A stretch of 64,000 nucleotides of DNA from a virus, in the IMG/VR virus record IMGVR_UViG_3300028571_002036, positions 20,613 to 84,612 of that record. One strand, given 5' to 3'. The stretch's first letter is position 1, and the number at the start of each line of letters is the position of its first letter. The notes below the pieces were generated by a model. That model was not told the origin of the DNA. It ran no database searches and saw nothing but the letters and a program-made list of their open reading frames with translations. A program made the translations under genes and the position numbers. Shown here piece after piece: positions 57,695 through 64,000 of this stretch.

Positions 57695-58219
57695 ATGAAG
57701 AAACTATGGGTATTTATTGTCTTTTTTGTTGTAGGTTGTGAGGTTTACACCACTGAAACGAAAACTCCTACCTTAAGTGGTAAGTATGTGATTAACCTCA
57801 TTCAGATGTATCCTACAGACCAAGATGTATCCCCAAATAGAACTTACTATCCTGCAGATACTTTTATCTCTGAGCTCCCTTATCCTTTTGATACCTTAGT
57901 CATCGGTAATTTTTTCCTACACTTTGACTATTCGATGGTAATGATGAAAAGAATGGGTGTGGACTTTGGTGGTCGGGATATATGGGAGATTGGACCCACA
58001 CCGTATTATATTAGAAACGGGACACCCTTTTACACTGGTGACTTACAGTTCACATATGAATATAAAAAGGGGGGTAACACACATTGGATTACCTCAACAT
58101 TCACCATTATTGATGATGGGTACGAACATTTGATTATTCAGACCAAAGGATATTGGCCCAATGTTGAGATGGGCGAGAATTTACACACCACATTTACTCT
58201 AACAAGAGTCGGACCTTAA
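57695..58219 (+). CDS. Lipoprotein
   Basis: 174 residues. Signal MKKLWVFIVFFVVGC with Cys15 as lipidation site; the body is beta-rich with many Tyr/Thr, like a small lipocalin-type or immunoglobulin-like lipoprotein of Bacteroidota. A TATATTTT element lies 5 nt before the ATG. It could alter the host surface. Overlaps the convergent gene by 4 nt. Confidence 0.7.
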   Translation: MKKLWVFIVFFVVGCEVYTTETKTPTLSGKYVINLIQMYPTDQDVSPNRTYYPADTFISELPYPFDTLVIGNFFLHFDYSMVMMKRMGVDFGGRDIWEIGPTPYYIRNGTPFYTGDLQFTYEYKKGGNTHWITSTFTIIDDGYEHLIIQTKGYWPNVEMGENLHTTFTLTRVGP

Positions 58220-58536
58220 TAGATTGTTGGTTTTGGTAGATTTTCAGGGTTAACAAGGTAATACTCGTTCAGAAAAGATATGAGTTCCTCTTCATCAACG
58301 GTAATGTCCTCTTCAAAATCATAATCACTTTCGTCTTCATAATCGTCATCATCATCAATGTCTTCGAAAAAATCAAAATCTTCGGTGGTGATGTCATAAC
58401 CATATTCTTCAACTAAAGAATAATCTATTTTATCGGTTCTTTGTTCATCCTCAGCATCTTCTATGGTCCTGAATGAAACATCAAGAATATTAGATTTTAA
58501 GTTGATATTGTAATTTAGTATCTCTAAAATTTCCAT
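58216..58536 (-). CDS. Very acidic small protein
   Basis: 106 residues; residues about 45-85 are dominated by Asp and Glu, as in DNA-mimic proteins, but no family match is seen. A TATATTTG promoter lies at 58553-58560. Confidence 0.5.
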   Translation of the reverse strand: MEILEILNYNINLKSNILDVSFRTIEDAEDEQRTDKIDYSLVEEYGYDITTEDFDFFEDIDDDDDYEDESDYDFEEDITVDEEELISFLNEYYLVNPENLPKPTIY

Positions 58537-58623
58537 AATAAAACTTTATTAAACAAATATATTAAATCCATAGAAAATACTTTTCTTATTTAAACAAAAT
58601 GATTATTTTTCTAAAAAAATTAT

Positions 58624-59202
58624 ATGAGAATCAACTCTTTAGTAATCGATGATTTTTATTCTAACCCTACGGAAGTTAGAGAATTTGCATTAAAACAAGA
58701 ATTTAAAGTCAGAGGAAACTATCCAGGGCAAAGAACCGAATCATTTTTAAATGATGCAATAAAAGCCAAAATTCAAGAAATTTTATACCCCATTGCTGGC
58801 ACTGTCACCTTTTGGGGTGGTGAATACACTGGGTCCTTTCAGTATACAGTAGCTAAAGACCGTTCATGGATACATTCCGATTCAACCACCGATTGGGCTT
58901 GTTTGGTTTATTTAACCCCTGACGCACCCATAACCGCCGGTACAGGTATTTTCAAACACAAAGAGACTGATTTGATGACTTGGGATTATAGAAACAAAAG
59001 TCCTGAATATCTTAAATCCGCACCTCCAGGAGACGATTTTCAAGATATGACAAAGTGGGACATGGTTGATAGATTTGGTAATCTTTTCAATAGAATGATA
59101 ATGTACCGAGCAGACAATTACCATATGTCTTTAGACTACTTTGGTAATAGCAAAGAAAATGGTAGATTATTTCAAGTTTTCTTTTTGAATACTGAACGAT
59201 AG
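58624..59202 (+). CDS. 2OG-oxygenase-like protein (DUF6445 type)
   Basis: 192 residues. LVIDDFYSNPTEVREFALKQ and SWIHSDSTTDWACLVYL (about 79-95, with the H-x-D iron site) match DUF6445-type proteins, which belong to the 2OG-Fe(II) oxygenase fold. Distal His is probably in NYHMSLDYFG. Substrate unknown. One of four oxygenase-like genes in the window. Confidence 0.7.
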   Translation: MRINSLVIDDFYSNPTEVREFALKQEFKVRGNYPGQRTESFLNDAIKAKIQEILYPIAGTVTFWGGEYTGSFQYTVAKDRSWIHSDSTTDWACLVYLTPDAPITAGTGIFKHKETDLMTWDYRNKSPEYLKSAPPGDDFQDMTKWDMVDRFGNLFNRMIMYRADNYHMSLDYFGNSKENGRLFQVFFLNTER

Positions 59203-59204
59203 TA

Positions 59205-59633
59205 TTATTCGAAAATTGTGGGGTCAGTTAAATAAATTACCTCAGTGATTCCTTCTAAACAATAACATTTCACTTCTTGACTGGTACCGGCAATTTTTTG
59301 ACCGTTTTTAAAACCTATAAATTTGGGTCCGTAACAACCACAGGTAGGATTAAAAAGTTGCGTACCTACATATCTAAATCTGTATAAAAATGGTAGTGAA
59401 TCTTCAATAATAGACTCGTAAACTTTTATACCCAATTCTTCAACTAAGATATCAAGGGGTGATGTACATTTTTCCCCATTAATTGGCGACAAGGGTTTAA
59501 TAACCAAACTCTTTGTACAACTTGCATCATTCACATTTCGGTTAACAAAATGCCAAAAGAAAACTTCTTCTTCTTTAGCAATTTTATTAAACTCTGAAAT
59601 GTCAATTATTTGAAATTCGGTCCCGATAGCCAT
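59205..59633 (-). CDS. Hypothetical Cys-containing protein
   Basis: 142 residues with C-x-C and CYC motifs (NPTCGCYG; VKCYCLEG) and no family recognised. Overlaps the oxygenase gene upstream by 28 nt, so it is probably coupled to it. Confidence 0.5.
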   Translation of the reverse strand: MAIGTEFQIIDISEFNKIAKEEEVFFWHFVNRNVNDASCTKSLVIKPLSPINGEKCTSPLDILVEELGIKVYESIIEDSLPFLYRFRYVGTQLFNPTCGCYGPKFIGFKNGQKIAGTSQEVKCYCLEGITEVIYLTDPTIFE

Positions 59634-60199
59634 GAAACAAGAGAAATTCTTTTACCAGATGTTACTGGTGTAACCCTATGGAGTGTGAATGATGCGAAGA
59701 AACAAACTAACCCTCTTTCTTTGGGGATTTGAATAATATTACCATTGTTTATTTCTAAAACACCACCCTCGTAGTCCTTTGGGTCCGATAACTGAATAAC
59801 ACAAGAAAGTTTTCTGTTAGACATTCCTGGACCAACATCTGTATGCCAATCGTAATGTCCGCCACCACCGTTATAGAGGGTATACTGTAGGTCATCTTGA
59901 TAACCCCAAAGGTCAAAATTCCACATCTGGGCGTTTGCCGCAATTGATAATTCAGTGATTCTTTCATAAACCCAAAGAAAATCATCATTTTGAGGAATCC
60001 ATGAAATTTCACTTTTCCTATGGTCAGATTGTGTTGAGGTGTCACCAGCACCTACTAACCCTGATTGTTTAGGAAGTTTGTTGGCGGTCTTAATCAAAGT
60101 ATCTAACTCATCATCGGTAAATGCATTTACATAATAGTAATAGTTCATGTGATTGAGGTCGGTTCTGTGTTGGGCAACAAAAGGATATGATAAATTCAT
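59606..60199 (-). CDS. 2OG-Fe(II) oxygenase, prolyl-4-hydroxylase-like
   Basis: About 197 residues from the ATG at 60199; an in-frame start at 60244 is possible. Iron site HYDWHTD, distal His in FTLHRVTPV, and 2-oxoglutarate Arg in SGKRISLV. This is the classic phage P4H-like (PKHD-type) pattern and similar to the gene at 38199. Substrate unknown. Confidence 0.85.
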   Translation of the reverse strand: MNLSYPFVAQHRTDLNHMNYYYYVNAFTDDELDTLIKTANKLPKQSGLVGAGDTSTQSDHRKSEISWIPQNDDFLWVYERITELSIAANAQMWNFDLWGYQDDLQYTLYNGGGGHYDWHTDVGPGMSNRKLSCVIQLSDPKDYEGGVLEINNGNIIQIPKERGLVCFFASFTLHRVTPVTSGKRISLVSWLSGPNFK

Positions 60200-60256
60200 T
60201 TTAATTTTTTCTTCAAAAATAACACACCTTGAACTAATATTCAACTATTACTATCT

Positions 60257-61255
60257 ATGAAACAGAAAATCTTTGATGTTATTTTTTTTTACAACGAAAT
60301 TAACCTTCTTGATAAAAGAATTGAGTACATGGGAAATCATGTTACAAAATTTATAATTTTAAATTTTGGGCCAATTCATTTAAACACCTACCAAGACAAT
60401 ATTCAGGTTTACAAGATGTCTTTTAGAAAAACACCTTTTTTTAGAAATAATTTTTTAGAATATCTTTTTTATCTATTTGATTTTGATGATTTCAAATATG
60501 ATGATTTTTTTATTTTTTCCAAAGTAGATGAACTTCCTGACCTTGAGTCTCTCTTTAGTGAAATCAACCCCAAAAGTTTTATCCCATTGGTTTTAAACCA
60601 CACTAACTACGCATGGTCACACCTATTACAATCCAAAGAAACATATTTTGGTTCAAGAATATTCCAATACACTAACTTTTTACAAAATACTCATTTACAC
60701 CATTCATTATACAATAATAATCCCCTTTTGTGGAACGCACAAATTATTGATAACGGATTTAGATTATTTGGGTTTGGTTCTTTGGAGACCTTGGAGTTAT
60801 CAAAAAATTTTTGGTATGATGAATCACCTCATAATCAAACAAATCTTTCGAATTTATTGGACCAACATAATTCAATCAATTATGATGAAAAAATTATTCA
60901 CCATACTTTAGTTGAAAATACTTTGTTACCCATACATTTTCATAGTTTGTCTCACGAAGTAAAAAATTCGGAAAAATCTATATTATTCTTGGATTTAGCG
61001 GTATCCGATAATGAAATTCATTACAATTTTAACGGACAACAAAATATTGAAATAATCAATTATCCATCAAGGGTTTTATATTCCGATAAAAATTATGAAG
61101 ATTTCCAAAGTGATTTTAAAAAAAATGAAATACTAAGAATTTTGAAAAAGTTACCCACAGAAAATATCAAACATATTGAAATAAAAAAAACCACAGAAAC
61201 TGTGGTTTTTAATATGGAGGAAATTATTAATTCAGTCCCGAGTGAGTTACTTTAG
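60257..61255 (+). CDS. Glycosyltransferase, GT17-like
   Basis: 332 residues. The start IFDVIFFYNEINLLDKRIEYM is typical of GT17 (beta-1,4-GlcNAc transferase type) proteins, followed by FIILNFGPIHLNTY and FFIFSKVDELPD as the acidic nucleotide-sugar motif. Very Asn/Phe-rich. It overlaps the convergent gene by 4 nt. Confidence 0.7.
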   Translation: MKQKIFDVIFFYNEINLLDKRIEYMGNHVTKFIILNFGPIHLNTYQDNIQVYKMSFRKTPFFRNNFLEYLFYLFDFDDFKYDDFFIFSKVDELPDLESLFSEINPKSFIPLVLNHTNYAWSHLLQSKETYFGSRIFQYTNFLQNTHLHHSLYNNNPLLWNAQIIDNGFRLFGFGSLETLELSKNFWYDESPHNQTNLSNLLDQHNSINYDEKIIHHTLVENTLLPIHFHSLSHEVKNSEKSILFLDLAVSDNEIHYNFNGQQNIEIINYPSRVLYSDKNYEDFQSDFKKNEILRILKKLPTENIKHIEIKKTTETVVFNMEEIINSVPSELL

Positions 61256-61989
61256 AATTTTGACATTCGTTTGAACATTTCTAAAATAACCTCTTTCTGT
61301 TCTACGGTGCTTTCATCCAAGATTTCATCTTCTTCGTAAATGTCGCCATCCGCTGTGTCACCATATGAATCGCCAGCCTCAGGTCCATCAGAAACAAAGT
61401 TATAGGCTTTATCCTCACCACCCATCATTTCTTGACCATCATACTCTTTATTCATCATTTTATTCATTCGTGCAACCATCTCACGAGCATCAGAATCAGT
61501 ATCATGTTGTGATTCGTAATCTAAAACATCTTGTTGGTCCTGATATTCTTGATTGATAGTATCAAAATCAGTCTTTGAATTAAATTCTTCAGGACCATCT
61601 GTTCCGAAGTTGTATGCGGATTCCATTTCATCGTATTGTTCTTCCATGTCGTCTTCTTTGTAGAGTTTCTTGTGCATACCCTCAAAAGTATCAATATCAT
61701 TGGATGAACCTTGAACATAATCAAACCCAGCTTTTGGGTCCAAATCTTGGGTAACATCGAGTTTTTGACCGTACATTTGTTCGTTAATACCCATATTTGA
61801 AAATCCCTGAACTTTGCCGTTATTACCCACTGTCATACCTAACTTGTCCTTAGCAAAGTCTTGTACTGTTAGTGGTGTGAGATTATTTGTTGTATTTAAA
61901 GTGGCATATCCATCATATTGTGTTTGATGTTGTTTTAGAATATTTTCTTTTTCAGAATCACTTGGATTCCATATAGTCATGTATGACAT
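61252..61989 (-). CDS. Acidic putative virion protein
   Basis: 245 residues, Asp/Glu/Met/Gln-rich. The N-terminus carries the SEKENILKQHQ helix motif seen in other proteins of this set, and G-I-N-E/Q at residue 70 is a candidate protease site. A TATTTATA element lies 15 nt upstream. Probably an internal head or scaffold-like protein. Confidence 0.55.
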   Translation of the reverse strand: MSYMTIWNPSDSEKENILKQHQTQYDGYATLNTTNNLTPLTVQDFAKDKLGMTVGNNGKVQGFSNMGINEQMYGQKLDVTQDLDPKAGFDYVQGSSNDIDTFEGMHKKLYKEDDMEEQYDEMESAYNFGTDGPEEFNSKTDFDTINQEYQDQQDVLDYESQHDTDSDAREMVARMNKMMNKEYDGQEMMGGEDKAYNFVSDGPEAGDSYGDTADGDIYEEDEILDESTVEQKEVILEMFKRMSKF

Positions 61990-62004
61990 AATCAGATGTT
62001 TTGT

Positions 62005-62012
62005 TATAAATA
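62005..62012 (-). promoter_or_regulatory. TATTTATA element (putative late promoter)
   Basis: Minus-strand TATTTATA 15 nt before the 61989 start. Confidence 0.45.
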
Positions 62013-62060
62013 GTTCCTCAAACCTCTTTTTTTGTTTTTCACTTTTACTATAATTGATTC

Positions 62061-62318
62061 ATGGATTTAGACGAACTTTTTGAAACAGCTGAAGGAGCCG
62101 TTGTTCTCACTGGATTTGATGAGGCAATAATTGGACTTGTTGAAGAATTTGGTAATGGACCTAGAATACTATACTCAAGAGAAAAAATATTACAAATACT
62201 CCAAGAAAGGGATGAAATGAATTTTGACGATGCGTTGGATTTCTATGATTTTAACATTCTTGGTATGTATGTCGGAGAACAAAATCCACTAATCCTTTAT
62301 GAAACCTTAAACAAATAA
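62061..62318 (+). CDS. Small conserved phage protein
   Basis: 85 residues. The pattern GFDEAIIGLVEEFGNGPRILYS...FYDFNILGMYVGEQNP is one I recognise from many tailed phages; no function is known. A TATAATTG element sits exactly 4 nt before the ATG. Confidence 0.65.
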   Translation: MDLDELFETAEGAVVLTGFDEAIIGLVEEFGNGPRILYSREKILQILQERDEMNFDDALDFYDFNILGMYVGEQNPLILYETLNK

Positions 62319-62323
62319 TAACT

Positions 62324-62536
62324 ATGGTAACACTTACTTTTAATACCACCACCAAAACTGTGAAAATCTCAAACACAGCAGATAAAAACATATACGAATA
62401 CTCAAATATCCCAACTGTCAAAGTTCGGGACGGATTCTATGAGGTAATGCAAAAAGAGGCATCTCTTACAGAAGAAATTCAAATCCCAATTTGTCGTCTT
62501 CCTATCTCACAAACCATAATGTTTATTACTAAATAA
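62324..62536 (+). CDS. Small beta-rich protein
   Basis: 70 residues. Thr-rich strands, then YEYSNIPTVKVRDGFYEV, vaguely like KTSC-type domains. 5 nt after the previous gene and 5 nt before the next. Function unknown. Confidence 0.5.
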   Translation: MVTLTFNTTTKTVKISNTADKNIYEYSNIPTVKVRDGFYEVMQKEASLTEEIQIPICRLPISQTIMFITK

Positions 62537-62541
62537 AAAAA

Positions 62542-63285
62542 ATGATTAATACTGAACTATCAAATCTGCTTAAAACCAGCTACCAATCCGCATTTCCATT
62601 TCCACACATTGTAATTGATAATTTTATTCAAGAAGATATTGTAAATGAGGTTGCCGAGGAAGTAAAAAAATATGAAATGTGGGGGTATGACCCTTCAGCC
62701 TACTCTGTAAAACATCAAGTAAATAAATTTTTTAGTCCTTGGTGTGATGAAAACTTGAATGATATTCAACAAACCGCCCCAAAAACTTGGCAGGTTTTAT
62801 CTTACCTTAACTCTAAAGAGGCAACTTTATTCTTGGAAACATTAACTGGTATTGATAATATTCTACCCGATAACAAATTTGTTGGTGGTGGGATGCATAA
62901 AATTAACACAGGTGGAAGATTAGCCGTACATGCGGATTACAATGTCCACCCTGAAAATGAACTTCATCGAAGAATTAATTTACTCCTGTATTTGAATAAA
63001 GATTGGAAATCTGAGTGGGGAGGAAATTTAGAATTGTGGGAAAAAGATATGTCTAAAGTTACACACTCTATTGAACCTGTTTTCAATCGGGCAGTAATTT
63101 TCAATATTACTGATGATGCGTTCCATGGACACCCTCACCCACTTACAAGTCCTGAGGATGTTTCTCGTTACTCTTTAGCACTCTACTATTTCACTGAGAC
63201 ACGACCTAAAAATGAAATTAGCGAAAAACATGCGGCAATATGGCAAGAGCATGACCACAGTGTGAGAAACTACGCGAAGTTTTAA
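62542..63285 (+). CDS. 2OG-Fe(II) oxygenase
   Basis: 247 residues. Iron site H-x-D in [11 protein letters not shown] (about 130-140), the strand [19 protein letters not shown], distal His in FHGHPHPL (about 192) and Arg in SRYSLALYY. This is the common phage/cyanobacterial 2OG oxygenase type. It ends 1 nt before the thyA ATG, so both are in one operon with the two small genes upstream. Confidence 0.85.
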   Translation: MINTELSNLLKTSYQSAFPFPHIVIDNFIQEDIVNEVAEEVKKYEMWGYDPSAYSVKHQVNKFFSPWCDENLNDIQQTAPKTWQVLSYLNSKEATLFLETLTGIDNILPDNKFVGGGMHKINTGGRLAVHADYNVHPENELHRRINLLLYLNKDWKSEWGGNLELWEKDMSKVTHSIEPVFNRAVIFNITDDAFHGHPHPLTSPEDVSRYSLALYYFTETRPKNEISEKHAAIWQEHDHSVRNYAKF

Positions 63286-63286
63286 T

Positions 63287-63781
63287 ATGAATAACTTAGA
63301 TAAAAGCTATCAAGCACTCCTACAAGATATCCTAAATATTGGGATAATAAAAGAGGACCGTACAGGTACGGGTACCCTATCAGTATTTGGTCGTCAGATT
63401 CGACATAAAATGTCAGAAGGTTTTCCTCTTCTCACCACCAAGAAGATGGCGGTTAAAGCAATGATAACCGAACTGAAATGGTTTTTGAAAGGAGATACCA
63501 ATATCAAGTATTTGGTTAATAATGGTTGTCATATTTGGGATGGAGATTGTTATAAAGCGTATATTAAAAGATATAATAAAGGTAAATATGTTGTTGCCAA
63601 ATTATTAGAAAATTCTAAGAAAAATAGAACATTGACTGAACCATTAACACCTAAACAATTAAAAGAATTGGGATTATCAATTAATGTAGATGTATCAGAT
63701 TGTAAAAACTTTAAAGAAGCATCTAAAGTACAAGAACAAATTATTAACGGAGATGTTAAAATCAACATTATAAAAAAATAA
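63287..63781 (+). pseudogene. thyA: Thymidylate synthase, interrupted after about 110 residues
   Basis: 164 residues. Residues 1-98 are a good ThyA N-terminus ([55 protein letters not shown]). After [11 protein letters not shown] the sequence becomes Lys/Asn-rich and unrelated, and it stops without the catalytic Cys or the dUMP-binding C-terminus (ThyA is usually 260-320 residues). The foreign tail includes a 62-bp sequence repeated exactly 300 bp downstream. The rest of thyA may lie beyond the window. Confidence 0.7.
63639..63700 (+). repeat. 62-bp direct repeat, copy 1
   Basis: Identical to 63939-64000. It encodes [20 protein letters not shown] within the foreign tail of the thyA fragment. 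The repeat distance is exactly 300 bp. Confidence 0.92.
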
Positions 63782-63783
63782 AT

Positions 63784-64000
63784 TATGAAATCAAATTTAA
63801 CAGAAAAACTACTATCAATCTGCGGAAGTGCAGATAAAACTTACGGGTATAATGATATTAAATCAATAACCCATTATTTCTTTAAGAAAGAACCACTTAA
63901 ACGAACTTATCCAAAGTTTGTAGAACCTGAGCCGATTAAACCATTAACACCTAAACAATTAAAAGAATTGGGATTATCAATTAATGTAGATGTATCAGAT
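63784..64000 (+). CDS. Partial ORF sharing the repeat with the thyA tail
   Basis: 72 codons to the window end without a stop (MKSNLTEKLLSICGSADKTY start). Its last 20 codons repeat the peptide in the thyA tail. Possibly the real carrier of that segment, such as an inserted element. No family recognised. Confidence 0.5.
63939..64000 (+). repeat. 62-bp direct repeat, copy 2
   Basis: Second copy, reaching the last base of the window, so its true right end is not visible. Confidence 0.92.

Overview
The window is part of a large tailed-phage (myovirus) genome with a T4-like virion module. The host is probably a member of the Bacteroidota. Three things point there. Promoters match the Bacteroidota pattern (TTTG or TTG, about 20 bp, then TAnnTTTG). 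Shine-Dalgarno sequences are essentially absent. Several genes resemble Bacteroidota versions (ClpP, bS21, a DUF4494-like protein). The DNA is AT-rich and densely coding.

Layout. 1-7.2 kb (+): tail/baseplate genes, including a gp5-like OB-fold spike protein. 7.2-24.9 kb (mostly -): the head module, read right to left as acidic head proteins, large terminase, portal carrying a 320-residue HNH intein, prohead protease, acidic scaffold and major capsid protein. A bS21-like ribosomal protein gene sits on the opposite strand inside this block. 24.5-29.8 kb: a UVR-domain protein divergent from a ClpC-type unfoldase, a zinc-ribbon protein and an M20 peptidase. 29.8-32.2 kb (+): a tmRNA gene interrupted in its T-loop by a group I intron, a small lipoprotein, a YkgJ-type protein, tRNAs and a structured RNA. 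32-36 kb: an M15-like peptidase, a HAD protein and a glycosyltransferase-like protein. 36-46.8 kb: a Thr-Pro-repeat virion protein, then a minus-strand bank of tRNAs, two structured RNAs, a compact RNase P RNA and small phage genes, with two glycosyltransferases and a 2OG-Fe(II) oxygenase. 47-52.8 kb (+): HNH nuclease, two carbamoyltransferases, ClpP. 52.8-57.6 kb (-): five genes whose N-termini look like capsid-targeting peptides ending in a prohead-protease site. 57.7-64 kb: lipoprotein, three more 2OG oxygenase-like genes, a GT17-like glycosyltransferase, and an interrupted thyA beside an exact 62-bp repeat.

How it works together. The phage carries an unusually complete set of host-takeover functions for translation and protein quality control: bS21, about a dozen tRNAs or tRNA-like genes, RNase P RNA, tmRNA, ClpC, ClpP and a UVR protein that could be an adaptor. 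Two promoter classes are visible. Bacteroidota-type promoters precede RNA genes and many accessory genes. A TATTTATA element precedes virion genes, very often exactly 4 nt before the ATG, which suggests leaderless late mRNAs. The tmRNA intron, the portal intein, odd tRNAs and the broken thyA show repeated invasion or decay of conserved genes.
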